Both the position numbers and the translations under genes were made by a program. The notes under the pieces are model-generated. The model was not told where the DNA came from and ran no database searches. It was given only the letters and a program-made list of their open reading frames with translations. A stretch of DNA of 64,000 nucleotides. Origin: Amblyornis subalaris (lineage: Eukaryota > Chordata > Aves > Passeriformes > Ptilonorhynchidae). Position 1 is the first letter of the stretch, and each line of letters starts with the position of its first letter. This document shows, piece after piece, positions 1 to 13,791 of this stretch. Location: assembly GCA_018881555.1 (NCBI GenBank), contig JACAXG010000018.1, forward strand, positions 7,563,634 through 7,627,633, written 5' to 3'.

Positions 1-2040
1 TCACAGTATTCCCTTCTGGCATTATAATCTATGAATCTATAAAAGAGAAANGATTTAATTGATGAAGTTTAGCCCCATTAGCCCCTCATTACCAAATGAC
101 ATTGTCATCATTACTCTCTGACTCCAAATGACTATAGATCCAAATTCAACCTTTTCTCTCCCATTTTATATACATTTTATATCTATGATATACACACATG
201 GTTTCAAGGGATTATAAAATCCACCCTTTGCCTATCCCCTGCATTTTTTCAATAGGTTTCCAAAACAAAAAAGGAAACTTGATTCAGAGTGGGCAAAGAC
301 ATCCAGAAATTGCTATGATCTGGAGGTTTGTGGTAAATGATGTGCAAAAGCCATGCACAGGTAGATGACATAAGTGTACTTTTTTTTTTTTAGCTCAGTG
401 ATAAACTTAAACAGACACCCTCATCTGGATATGATCATAACACTGCTACCAGGGAATAATGATTTACAAAATGTCTTAGTCTTGTTTAAGCCTCGTTTGG
501 GATATCATATAAATTCTGAGCAGCAATTTTCTTATATCCATTTCTAATCCCCTCTCCCCCCCAAGTTTGCAAAAGAAACCAGGAATAATGGAAAGCCTTC
601 AGACAGTCCATTAATTTTATATCCACTCATATCAAGTCATTCCAATTAATTTCTCTGGCATTTACTTCACTTTTTAACTACTCCTGCTTTCCAAATTCTG
701 TCTTCAGATAAAAAACAGTACTTAAGAAAGTGGATGGTAGGGGAGCAGATACTTCATCTGGCATCATTACAGGCAACAAAAGAAAACAATATGTTGAGTT
801 CACTTCTGTTTGGATTGGCCTGCTGCTGAAAAACTACTGTGATTTAAGGATATCTGGAACAGGGAGTATTATAAATAAAGAAAATGCAGATGAAATATTG
901 AGTTGACAGAAGTCAATGGCAAAGCTGTTAATTTTATTTAATTCCAAACGTAGTCTCTCCCACCCCTTCTCTCCATTTCATAGTTCAATTTTTATTTTTA
1001 GTAAATAAGAATTAAGAGTGAATGTGCAAATACATTTTTAAAACATTAAAACCAAGATTTATGGAGACAATTCCTTCAGGTACNGATGGAACTGTCTTCA
1101 GCCTTTGGAACCAGAGGCTGAACCTTCCTGATGCTCAAGCACAGTCAGCACTGGGTGCCTCATGCCCACAGCTGCTTGGGGGTTAATAAGGCAACACACA
1201 GCTCTACAACAGGGTGCATTCACCAAATGGAGGGCACACACCAAAAGCCTTGTCTGTATTTTTCTCTTTTCCAAANTAGAAGTGTGTTTGCTCTCTTTCT
1301 CAAATGGGCAGCTGAAGAATGAATCTGTGCCCCATTCTCAACAGTTTGCTTCTCAGAAGAACAAAGTAAAGAAAGATATTTATAGCTCAAATCTAAAGTA
1401 AACCATACCTGAGAANCCGGATTAGACAAAAGTCCTTTTTTATCTGAGGTTTTTGCTACAGATTAGGAAGGATTAAGAAAGCATCCTGCTCTCACTGTCG
1501 TGTGAATGACTGCAGCAAAGTGGAAGTTTTAGCAGGCTCCCATTAACACGAAAGGCCAGCAATACTTAAAGATAGGCACAAAAGAAGTTTTTCTACCAGC
1601 CTGTGTCACCTCCCAAGAGCTGACAACAGAGAGAGTTCAAAACAAGTAGTTTGGGTTAATAGTGTACTTGCATGTAAATACATAAAAGCTTCAGTGCTGT
1701 AAAGCTAATTTAAAAAAGGACATTTCTCTTTATAGTTCCCCTGAGTATAATAGAAGCTATGATATTCTTTCTACCATAATGTACGTTTCATTAAAGAGCT
1801 GGAGCTATAATTGTCTACATCAGTACGTGGCAGCAGACTGGATAAATTGTCCACATAAATTGCTTAATACAACTTCGAGCCCTGTTCCAGAGCACTGGTG
1901 ACTCCTACAACTGCATCAGTGAGTCCTACCTGAGGTTATGCCTCTACCTGCGTCTCCACAAGGCCTCGAGTGGACTGAGAACAACCCCTAACCCCATAAA
2001 ACCACCTGGTGCTGAACTCCACAAACACCACCACATTAAA
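1..2040. other. AT-rich non-coding DNA, no gene seen
   Basis: Unique-looking AT-rich sequence with stops in all frames at short spacing. The only reading frames are 60-80 codons long, overlap one another on both strands around 1.13-1.43 kb, and contain ambiguous bases. A short T run lies near 380-391. I see no splice-bounded exon, no RNA gene and no recognisable repeat. Confidence 0.6.
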
Positions 2041-2600
2041 CATTTAAACTTGTTCACTATGTTCCACAATGGACACAACTATGTGCCAGTAATATTGCAG
2101 ATTTATGTGACAATTATGTATATGAAGTGATATGCAGGCTATTATCGTTCTTAATAAATCAATAAAGTCAACTGAAAAATTAAACTGAGCATGTGTGGAA
2201 CATTTGACAGCAAATATATTTCAGTCTCTTAAGAGCTGTCATTTTCATTGCAATTTACTGCCTAACCTACAAGAGGGTTAAATCAGAAAAGTGAACAAAG
2301 CAAGAGAAGAGGTCTCAGAAAAGGAAGTACAGTCATTGAATTGCAATTTACCAGTAAATCAGCATGGCAAAAGGAAATTGTTGTCCTAACAGGGCTGTTA
2401 CATTTTTTTAAAGCCAGTTTTGTCTTTAACTTGAAGCTAACATTCATTAATGGCAATTTTAGGACTGTACTAAAATATAAAACATACTACAAATGTAGAG
2501 ATGTAATTTCATTGGTTTAAGTTGTCTTAATAGTGCACTATTCCTCATAAAATTTGAATGCTCTTATCAACTTAGTAGGTAGCATGCAAAGAATCTCCTT
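2041..2600. other. AT-rich stretch resembling a conserved non-coding element
   Basis: This stretch is strongly AT-rich without being simple-sequence. It has many TAAT/ATTA cores, a run of TTAATAAATCAATAAAG-like sequence near 2150-2167, and almost no CpG. That texture (complex, AT-rich, stop-dense) is typical of vertebrate developmental enhancers in gene deserts. It is an inference from composition only, and plain unique intergenic DNA is the alternative. Confidence 0.22.
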
Positions 2601-5600
2601 TTTAAGCCAAAGAGAAAAGAGGGAAATCTCCGAGACAATGTGTAGACTCAGCACTCTCCCAATTCAGTTTTTTTATCTTTAACCACATTTTGACTTTCTA
2701 CAGGATGTCTTTGCATGAAAGATTTAAGTTTGTCCATTTTTCATCCTGCAGCAAAATAGAGAGTAGAATCATTTAGAATGTACAGTCTCTGAAATCCTAC
2801 ACAAATGCAGCAATGAATGGTGGGCACTCATACACAATACTTACATAAACATATTTATAGGAACATTATCTCAGATAAACACCTCTAGCGAACATGTGAA
2901 AGTTTGCTGTCGTTAGTCCACAGTGTTTTAGGCCAGAGAGCAATAACAAAGTAGGCAGCGTATGTAGCACATTCATGTGTACTAGGATACTAAACGCTGC
3001 TTCGGGAGCACCTTTACGAGCCTCTGTATTCCCTGCCCTCTTCTGGGGAAGTTATCGCTGTATTAGATGTTGTTGAACATACTTGATATGAAAGCATTGT
3101 CTGTTTGCTACCAGTATCTAACGAGTATCTCCCCTAGAGTTGCCAGCAAGGTGCTGATTAATTAACTGAAGTAGTGAAGCTGAATCNTACAACAGCTGTT
3201 TAGAGAATTGTCATTACCTCGGTCTCTTTCCCTCTCTCTTCATTCCCTTGTAGTGCTACCACAGAACTGTAAATTTGCGAAACTTTCAGTTGCTCCTACC
3301 TTCACTCGTCCACGCTCCATTCCGAAGGGAGAAGCAGCTGGTCAAGGCTTATTTATAAAAAGAGAAGGGAAGCAAAAAAAGAAGCTAGAAGAAGAAGATA
3401 AACTTCCTGTAAGTCACAGCTCTGCTGTCACTTGTCAATAGCAGCTGACAATAGATGGTCCTCCAGGCAGAATGTCAAAACAGGAATCACATATATTCTC
3501 TGCTGATTGAGAAGTTCAGCAGTCTGACAGCCCTTCCCTGGGACTGCTCCTGTCCCAGGGAGGCGGCTCAGCTCTCTGGGCCAGCAGTGGCACGGATAAG
3601 GGTGGCTAAGCAGCCACAGCTCACTCCCATGGTGTAATGGCACTTGGCAGAGGATCCCAACCTGCGGACCTCAGCTGCCCCACCGAATAAAGATGATTAT
3701 TCAGGAGACTATAATCTGTATTAAGTGGCAGACGGAGGGGTGGCGGAAAGTGTTGATAGGACACACATTTCTCGTTGAAACACGTGGGATAAGCGTTCTG
3801 CTCTTGGAGGAGCTGCAGATTCCAAAGGAGAAGGTGTGATGACCATTTTTTTCATTATAGCCTGAGAGAAATTAATGCAAGGCAAAGTTTGGAACACTCT
3901 CCTCCGGCTGATCACCTGATCACCTGAGTAAGCTCGGCTTATTCCACTTGACATGCTCCGCCGTGACACGCTAGAGATCGAAATGTTAACACCAGCTGCA
4001 TCTCTAACTGCTACTCTCTGCAATTTAATTTAATATTATGCTTCTTTACATAGGCCTCGCTTTATTATGCTTGAGAATTATGAAGACTGGAAATTACACA
4101 TGTGATTAAACACCATCTAATCACTCCGTGTACTAAATAAGCCAAAATGCATTGGAAAATAGATCAGGTACAATTTTGGTGTGAAACAAATGAATGCAGG
4201 AATGTACTGCATTGATATAGATGGAGCATCTGCCTCGTGATAAAATTAAGTCTTGTGACAGAAATAAATCACTGTAGGGGAGAATGCAAACCATTATCCA
4301 ATAGGATTTTCTCTTTTTTTCGTATGCGATGGGAGTTATTGGATTCCCTGATGTTAGACAGCCAAGTGCATCCATGATATGATGATAAATCAGGAAGGCT
4401 ACACGATTTGAAATTTAACAGCTACTTATTTTTGAGATGTTAAGATAAAGGAAAAAAATACTTTGATTTCTGCAAGTAACTGTTATATTGGGAATCTCCT
4501 CTTCTGATAATCTGATACTCTGTTACTCTGTCATATCATCAAACAATGCCAGCAACCAGTAGTGGGTAGAACAGATTTTGGACTAAGATGAATACAGGAA
4601 CCACTTATCTTTCTTTTTTCTTTTCCAATATTCACAGTTTTATCTAAAGAACACCATTTAAAGGCTACTGTTGACATAAGAATGTACTGTTCTTATTACA
4701 TTTTCGTTTTTGCATGACTATATACTTAAATAGAGGCAAAAAAAGGGTTTTGTTGCTACTTTCCACATTTGAATGAAAAAAATCCATACGCTATGTTAAA
4801 AATACAAAATAAATAATGGAACTTCAGCATGTATAGTGGTTGATAAATGTGATTCACAAAACATGCCTTCATGTTTTAATAGCTTTCCATTGTTAGAAGC
4901 ATGCTATTAATTAGTGGAAAAATGGATTCATCTATCCAGGATGTACTTGTATTTCTTGCCTTTAACCCCTTTTTCACTGTTGTGACTTTTGGGTATTACC
5001 TTAAAACATTAGCAAGTGCTGGAAGGGATGTGACTGAGGGAAAATGGCTAAGGAGGATTTCTGTAGTTGCATTCTTAAGCAATCCTGTGGGGAATGCCAC
5101 TTAAAATAAGAATCACAGTTACGTAAACTATGAGTTCATGATTAAAATACAAATGAACAGATGAAGGTAAGGAGTTATCAGTATAGCACGGCTAAGCACA
5201 GTGCCAATTCAGTTGCCTTTGGTGGAAATCCAGCAATAACCTAAACCTGATGGTCTTGCAGGTAGGCAGTGATGTCAGCCTTTGGACACAGTGTCTGAGA
5301 GTAGCTGTCACCATGAAGGCACTTTCTCCAAGTGGCCTCTCTGCAGCCTGACCTGAGACAAGCTGTGCTGGGAAGGAGGGTGGAGGGGAGAAAGCACTGA
5401 ATGTTGATCACTTGTAATTATGGTAATCTCCATCAGAAGCTTTAACTGCTCTAAACTCTGGCTGTCTTCAGACAGACCTGACTCCACGAGACAACACCAT
5501 AAAAGCCATTACAGAAATGCAAACTGCTCCGGCTGGGTACCAACTTTAACGAGCCTGCAGCGCACAGACACAGGCACTTCACACCAGGGAAGGAGGTGCC

Positions 5601-7020
5601 GTAACTCTACTACAACCTGACGGGAGCAATACCACTGTCAAACCCCTTCCTGCCACAACAGAGTGAGCTTAAAATCACCAGCTAACCGAGGGTGTTTCCT
5701 CACAGACGAGGCAAGGAAAATTCAGGATGTTTCTAATTACCTGTCCACACTGCTTGGGAAGCACCGTGCTGCACAAGTGAAAGCTACTTATTATTTGACA
5801 TTCTCTGTCTGACAAGGACATGATAACTGGCACTTGCTGATGTACCTGTGGGAACGGAAGGCATCAGAGCAGGCAGTTAAGCATCCCACAACACTGTATG
5901 TTAAGAAACCCCGATACACACAGTTTTCTGCAAGAGACATGAAGGAGAGAGGGAGGGAAGATGGAAGATAAAGCTTTGTGGGGCAAATCAAAAGGCAGTT
6001 ACTGGAACCACATATCGTAGAGGGGATACGGGACTGAGATAAATGGGTCAGCAAGACAAACCAACCAGCATGGGACTGGGAGGGATGAGATGCCTCTGCC
6101 AGAAGCACACCAGCAATCCAAGGCTTAGTCTGGGCAGGAGGAGCTTGCATCCAGGAGTAAAGTTTTTCCCAATTTTCCAGCACACAAGTAAATCCAGAGT
6201 AAGGCAGTGAGCCCACTGGTTGGAAGGCTGCCCTGCATCCAGCCTACAGGAAACAAATCTAGTCTCCCGGTCAACAACCCAGTACAGTATGTTGTCCCAG
6301 AGGCATGCTGTAGACAAAGGCAGGTTGCTTAGGTCAAGTACCATAGCTAAAAGCCATGATTACTATTTTGAGGAAGAAGTGGACTTTGTCCAGCTGTGTC
6401 TGCCACCTCTTCTTTTACCTCTTCAGCAATATTTTAGCAGGCAAGTTTGACAGACGTGTTCAGAAAGAGCAAGTTTTAAGTGACTACAGTGCAGTAGTCT
6501 ATTCTATTTGCATCACTACAGGTGTAAACCTTCCAATAACCTCATCAGGGAACTTATTTCTATCCTGAAATAGTGGCCTACCCTTAAAAGACAAGACTCT
6601 TAGAGTTGCAACACCAAAGCCATCAAGAGTTTTGAACCTGAGGGAGCAAGAGCAACATCTGATGTAACCAATTATCTGTCTAAAACACACACAACTCCCA
6701 AAAATACTGTTTGTGGTGTTGTAACACAAATGTTGAAATCAAGTGCTCAAAAAAGCAGGGAACACAGAGCTTGAATAGATTCTTCAACCTTAGTCTCTGT
6801 GCTTACACCTTTAAATAATTTCTATTTCTTTAATTAAACTAATAAACACCATTAAGAAATCTCAACAGGAAATACCATAGGTTGACACAAGAACATTATT
6901 ACCATGCAGTGTTTTGCACAGAAAAAACCCGCAACAGTGTGCCAGAAAACACTGAGATTTTTAACTCACGCTTGCTTAAAATTATTCCATCTCATGGGGG
7001 GTTTTGTGTGTTTTGATTGT
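2601..7020. other. Non-coding intergenic or intronic DNA
   Basis: Mixed-composition unique DNA. Frames of 60-141 codons occur on both strands (for example 5791-6216 on the - strand) but overlap one another and show no domain, signal or splice context. A short direct duplication of GATCACCT lies near 3915-3935. Nothing else is supported. Confidence 0.55.
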
Positions 7021-7260
7021 GGTTCTTGAGCTCTCTCCATCAACTACCCCTTGCAATCACCTCCCGTGGCTGCACCACTGTGAGCCCTGGTGAGACCCCA
7101 ACACAGCCAGCTGCAGGGAGATGAAGTCATGCTGCCACAGAGCCATGGATAGAGTCTTCCTGCCATGGCATTCGGTCCCTGGGGTCCCCTCCAACTCTGC
7201 CTCCCCTTACCATGGGCAAATTCCCATGAATGCAAAGCCAATTAACTTAGAGTCACCTCA
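7021..7260. other. GC-richer patch, unassigned
   Basis: A roughly 200-bp GC-richer block in AT-rich surroundings. A 19-base core at 7167-7185 matches 18 of 19 bases at 25883-25901 in the same orientation, and both lie in GC-richer patches with weakly similar flanks. This could be an old dispersed repeat, but a single match of this size in 64 kb could be chance. No coding evidence. Confidence 0.25.
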
Positions 7261-10200
7261 AAGTCGGAATGGGGGAGGTAGTGTCAACCACTGAAGAGTT
7301 GGGACTTCCAACATCACTTTGAAACCTGGGCTAGCAGGATACTGTATATGCAGGCAGCCTACAAGCCCTACGCCACCAGAGTAGCTCAGTTCCAAGACCA
7401 CTCTTACATCCACCAAGTTTAGGCTGCTAACTCAGGAGCAGAGATGTGTTTTCTTGCAGATTCTTCATCTAGATAGCTTAGAATAAGCTCAGCTGGAAGA
7501 CTGGATGGTGAGATGGGCCATGGTGGAAATTGGTGTGAGATAACCTTTTTTATCCACCATGATCAATACATCAGTGGAAAAATCTGAAGAGCAAGAGGAG
7601 AGAAGATGAATACATGCATAGCAAATTGCATTTCAAATTATTTCCACAGAAAGTTTAAGACTAAATTTGTTTTAACACCCATCTATAAAATCAGGGCATA
7701 AAGCAACCAGTATTTTATCACCAAGAGCATTCAAGTTTGGTTGCCCTTCAGAAATGAGGAAGATCAGACTATAATAGCTTTATATGTGAAAACAGTCTTT
7801 GATTGACAGAATCTAATCATTTGAAGGGCAGCAAACCCACATTAGGAAAGCAGAATTCTCCGTTCAAGTTCTGGCTTGCAACATCTATTAGCATCTTAAC
7901 ATTCGCCTGTATGAGTTTTTGCTAACTGAACATATTATTATGCTGTTACTGTGGTAGAAAAATAGCAATCTTTCTTTACAATGATAAAAAATATGTGGGT
8001 ACTTTTCCTGTAGTTTATATATCTTGCACCATAGGTCATTTTTAAAGGGTTTTCTTTTTTACGCCCCACTATTTATCTTTTTATTCTGAGAAAAAGCTAG
8101 TTTGTTTAGCACAAGACCTTCACATAACTTTCCAGTACCAATTATTACAGCGACACAGCAACTCCCGTGTGAAAGGTTTCCTGTAATGTGTCTTGTGCAG
8201 ACAAATAAACACAGGGAAAAAAAAATGGAAAGTACACATAACCTGCTTGCTGTCTATCTTACAAAAACACCGACAAGCAAAGAGAATTAATTGGAAGTTT
8301 GATCGTAGAAACAAAGCCTTGTGCTGGCAACCCAGCATTAACATTATAAAACTGCAAACCAAAAAAATTTGAAACAAAAACCATGATGAAGCATGTTTTT
8401 AGAAAAGAATTTGGAGTAGGGTGGCGGGGTTTTCGGCTAAATGTGTATAACTATAATAAGAGTTGAAGGAGTCTACACACAATCTTGCGTACATGAAGAG
8501 GTGTTGAGACTGGGCAGAGGCTGTTTCTTGTGGTTTGTGTTTCTGTTGTTGGCTTTGACCTGGTGTCCCATACAAAGCATAACTGAGCACAAGTGTCTCA
8601 TTCTGGGAGAACAAGGGATTTAGGCTGACTGCATGAAAATGAGACTCTGTCTAAAATCCAGCAATTACACCTAGATATCAGCCCTTCCAGGCTGACACAT
8701 GCTCTATACATCAGGATTCATCAAGAAGAAATCAAAGAAAGGGCATCTGCCATAACGCAAGCTGGAGGAAACACAGAGACTTCTGCCACAGGAGAATACA
8801 AGAAGACAATATGTTGCACTTGGACACGAAAGAACCACGCAGACTCAGCTCTGTCAAGACAAGAAGCAAGAAGGGGGCCAGACAGACCCCGAGCTTGTTT
8901 ATTTATATGTTCTTAGAAACCACCGTGTATTGGAGGGTGAGGTTACCACCCCTCAATCACACTGGTCAAAGGAAAATCTATCAAACGTCTCCGCCTAGGA
9001 GAATGGAATGTAAACAATAAAGGACGGTTAGCAAAACATGGCTATGTTTACAGAAAGTGCGTGAGAACTCTGTTACAGAAATGAAAAACATCGAAGAACT
9101 GCAAAACTCAGGGCGACATCAATACATACTGGTTTTGTGAAATAGTACTGGGATACCACAGGTTTGGGGCAACAGCTTGAAATTCCAGTATTGCCAAGCA
9201 CACAGGTTATGCAGGAACCTGGAGCCTGAGCAACTAGGCTGGCTTTGCGGCATACATTTCATGTGAAACACGCTGCAAACTCTACCTTTTAGAACAATTA
9301 TTGCCTTTTTAAGGACAATTATGTATTATGTACGATGGATAATTTATTCCGGAGGTTACTGGTTTATAAAAGAATCATGGGCAAACTGCCAAGTTATCAT
9401 CTGAACTGTAGTTATGAGTAATAACAAGGGTTATAATTTACATTTGTACTCTGTTTTTAAGTTAATGAGCTATCCAGTATGAAACCCAGCACTTGGCTTT
9501 TTGTTTCTGTGCTTTCTTATATTTAAGAATACAGCTTAGTTTTATAATTTGCCTCTTAGACTTGTGACACCCTAAATACCTTTGACTAAACTGTCAGGGG
9601 AATGACCATTTCCCCAGAGACACCACTGTGTGCTTACCCATGGCTCGTACACAAAGACCTTGACATTTTTACTTGGCTCTGGTCAAAGACAAAATACTCC
9701 CAGGACATACCTTCTTCATTAGGAAAAAAAAAATTCCTTTGCTGGGCTATTTCCACTTGGCCACCAGTCACCAGGACAAGGTGCTTCAATGCAACATTTC
9801 ATCCAGAGTGCTGTTCCTCAAGTAGCCTGGCACTCAGCTGCAGCAGTGGGGATGAGCCATGTTGTGGTATAGGACTAATGGAAGTGCAACCTTCTGGCCT
9901 AGGGGACAGAATGCGATTGATGGAGCCACACTGCCACTGTGCTCAATTTTCCCCAGCTGACCAGATACCTCATTTATATTAAAAACCTGGATTACAGGTT
10001 TTCAACCTGCAGTGAGAGACTGCAATAACGCACCTGGTAAGCTGTCTTTTTCTTTCTGGCCATGGAGCAATAAAATAGAGTTGAACACCAAGGAGGAGAC
10101 TGAAATCAGGGAAGTAACAGACTCACTGAGCTCAACTGAGAAAGAGCTACCAAGATGTCCGGGCAAAGCATTAAGATACAGAATTGATGTGAAGGACAAG

Positions 10201-13197
10201 AACAGAAGGGCAGAAAACACATAAAGGCGTGTTGTTAAGAGGGCCACTTATGTCTGTCACCAGAGAATAATATTTATAAATCCTGACCAGACTTTGTTGA
10301 ATGTAAGCCTGGTAGGATCACCAAGCTTAATTTGCCCTTCATACCCATGGCACTGCTAATGGTAGCCCAGCGGTACCTCTGCTTCCCATAAGAAACTCAT
10401 AATCACTTCCCCTAGAAAAAGTAACAAATTATGAAGTCCTTGGCACATACAAAAAAAGCAGTAATTAGATGATGCCAAGCCTGGACTTTCTGTCAGTGAT
10501 CTTCCAGACAGAGGTTGTAAAGTGCTCCTGTGGAGTCAAGTATTAATTTTCTGAAAATTACTGCTTGGTGATGGACCAAGTCTTTTCTCATGCTAACTCA
10601 GTACCACCAGTGTACTGGTATGGAAGAAATGAGCCCAAATATTAGTCAAGAAAAGAAGGGTGAAAGTAAGCATGGCAGAACTTTCAATGGAAAGTTGGTT
10701 CACTTGATTTTTGCTCATTCCTCTCTCTGAGGCCTTGCTTTATCCTCTCAACCCAAGAACTCAGCTGACCAGCCTGAGTCAGGGTGAGGGCTGCTGAGGG
10801 CTCCCACTGAGCCAAGGAGAGCCAGCTGCAGAGTGTGATTCTTTCCAACTGAAGACTTAAAGACAGCTCTGCAGGTACCACATTCTGTCCACTAACCACT
10901 CAGGGACTCAAAGACTGCTCCATGGTGGGACGGACCCAGGTTTGCCACCTTCCCTTTCAAACCTGTTGAATCCATCATCTCTAAGCTAAAGGTAAAAACT
11001 GTGTCTCAGCCATTGCTCACACTAAAGCAAAAAAATAACTGTTTCAGTAACTACCTCAGGGGAAGAGACAGATGAGTGCTGGAAGTGAATTCACCTACCT
11101 CTCTACAACACCAGACTTTCTTCTCCAGCTTTCACAGTGCTGTGGCAGCCCTGTGGACCCACGGCAAGCCTGACAGTAATGCTTAGGCAGCAAGAATGCA
11201 CACTCTGGGCTCAATCCTCCTTTTATTTTACATTTCCACAACACAAGGTGAATGGAGGAAGCTGGATGCTTTCTTCTGCAATGTGCATGTTCCAGAATAA
11301 ATCTCTTTCACACAGTTACTGGATTACCCACTGTCCTTTTTGTCCTTTTGCTTTAAGAGATTTACTAGTCACTGTTCCTGTATTTCCANGGGATGAAACC
11401 TTCTCTTTGTAAGCAGCCTTCTACAAGCAAAGCAGTTATTTTAGAGTCCTACAACTGAGGCACAAGAAAATGGGAAAAAAGGATTATCATGAAGAAATGA
11501 GGGGTCACAAAACTTGCAGAAGATGAGGCCAAGGGCTTTAGGTTTAAAGAACTCACTAAAAAAGTGCCTAAGCCAGAATATTTTTCTCTGCTTGCTAGGT
11601 TTAGGACACAGACTCTAAGGCTTTCAAGGTTTCTCATGACTCTGACAAATACTGTTCCACAGACAGTCAAATATTATTAAATACTCACTAGAAACCTGGA
11701 AAACACAGCCAGACTGGAACCCTAACTCTTACTCTATGCTTGAAAAACAGTGCAGCAATGAGAAAGATCTACCACAGATCTGGCTTCATCACCACCCTGG
11801 GAGATGCAGGAGCTGGTCAGATGATGCACCCCAAGGCCTTCAGCCTCCCTGCCCAGTCCCATTGCATCAGGACTCAGCCCTGCTCACTGTCAGTGCTGCT
11901 GACAGTGACTCCAGAGAGTCATTTACAAAGGACACGATATGCCTGACAATAAGCATATGAAAAGTATACTGGACACAGTCAGTATTAGGCTAACATCTCT
12001 AGATGGACCCCAGCTGCCTCAAGGGAAAGAACGAAACTTCAACATGATGGAAGGATGAATGAAATCTGAGAGCAGCAAGAGCAGGAAATCATGGAGATGA
12101 GGGAGGAGAAGGGTGCTCCTGGATTTTGCAAACTGACAGTGTCCACTAGGAGTGCAGCTGGCTGCTCCTCCATCAGAGAAACCCTGAAGCTAATATCATT
12201 TATTTGGTTTCCTGAGCAGTAATTGCTTGAGAAGCACGGTGTCGTAAATAGCCCCCTGATGGTCCTCTGACTCCATGCTGGCTACTGCTGAAGCAGCAGA
12301 GAATCCTGCCCTGTACTTCTGATGTTTATTTTTAAAAAGTAAGAGCAACAGAAACACCCAAACCATTTGCGGTGGCAGAAAAAGGCTTACTAAGTTGTTA
12401 ACAGGTGCTTTTTAAATATAAACACAGAAAGATTTATTTACTAGAAAGAGATAAATACACACAATCTATATTAAATAGAACTGCTTCGTGTTTGTTCCTC
12501 AGCACACAAGGAGCCTGTATTCACACACACACATGGCAATATAGGATACTGAAAATTAAAAACAAAATGTGAACATAAATTCCTCCCGTGATAATTGCAT
12601 AGTAGGGATGTATTAGAACCCATCTTATCNCCAGTCTGCTTAGCTATAAAAGCAATGCAGTTCATTAGTCACTCTTCTATGCTACTCAAATTACAATATG
12701 GGAATTTTTATGTCACTTACATCACTCCTCTTTAGATAGGTTTAGCAGGAGCCCACCTAAATATTAATGTCCTCCATTGATGTCTTTATTACCCTAAACC
12801 AGCTTCAGCGCCTGACTGCAACATCTGGCTGTCATCACCCCCAAAAGCAGCACCAGCTGCAGAATGATGCTGCTCTCTCAGAAACTCATTTCAAACCACT
12901 ACCAAACATTTTGCCACTTCTCAGCCTAAGCAACTACATGGGATTTTGCCTTTGATTACCCAGTCTGGATGAAGCCCTTTGTTAAGTTCTTACACGACTA
13001 ATTTAAGTTGGCTTGGGGGTCAAAGAAAGAAGACAGATAATGGCTTTAAAACCTAACAAGGAAGCAGGTTTGGTTTCTATAACTAGATACTGCAGCTCAA
13101 ACTCTGCTGGAAGAAAGAAAAACACAGCTGAGAGGTAAATGCAGACTTTACTTCCAGTCTGTTGGGACACTACGAAACAGGGGTAGCTTTGGTACCT
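7261..13197. other. Non-coding intergenic or intronic DNA
   Basis: Unique AT-rich sequence with scattered short overlapping frames (60-126 codons) on both strands and no recognisable protein motif. A homopolymer A run lies at about 9724-9732. No RNA gene or recognisable transposon seen. Confidence 0.55.
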
Positions 13198-13791
13198 TTA
13201 TAAATCACCCCATGGGTACTGCCATTTCAGGGGAAGTCTCTTAGAGCAGAGAAAGACATTAGTAAAGAAAAACACAAGAAGGTGAATGGTTTCTAAGTAA
13301 TGATACTGGTCCAGTGTCTCAGTGGTACTCACCGAATGCCTTTTGCTGGTGCTGGTATTGCCCACCCATGCCAGCAAGTGCAGCTGTTTCTGAATCTGTC
13401 CCTGGTGTGAGCCTGGCTGCCTGCTTGCATCTGGGACAAAGATAAAACATGTTGCCCTGGTCTTACAGAGTAGCAGCTTGTTCAGCAGTACTTGTAGACT
13501 ACCCCAAATTTCCCTGATTTCGACAATTCTGTGCAATTGTGTTTGAACTGCTGGGAAAAATACCTGAAATGAAACCATTTTCAGGTTCTCTCCCCCCCCA
13601 CAGTAGTGCAGCTCCGTATGCATGCCTCTAGAGATGCAGAACAAAACAAGATTCAGCAAAGTGTTTAAAATGTCACGGGTTACTTCTTTCATATTTCTAC
13701 ACAGATCTGAATGCTTTGCAAGATGTAACCAGGCTTCTCCCTCACCCCAATTTATGAAAACTTCAATTTCAAAACAGGGGAAAGAAATCAT
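13198..13791 (-). other. 197-codon open frame of doubtful coding status
   Basis: This is the longest uninterrupted ATG-to-stop frame outside the LTR. Its conceptual product has no signal peptide, repeat, catalytic motif or family resemblance that I can see. It is rich in Leu, Phe and His in the way chance frames often are. No polyadenylation signal, CpG-rich promoter or convincing splice context accompanies it. By rough estimate about one frame of this length is not surprising in 128 kb of two-strand sequence, so I treat it as probably non-coding. Confidence 0.1.
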
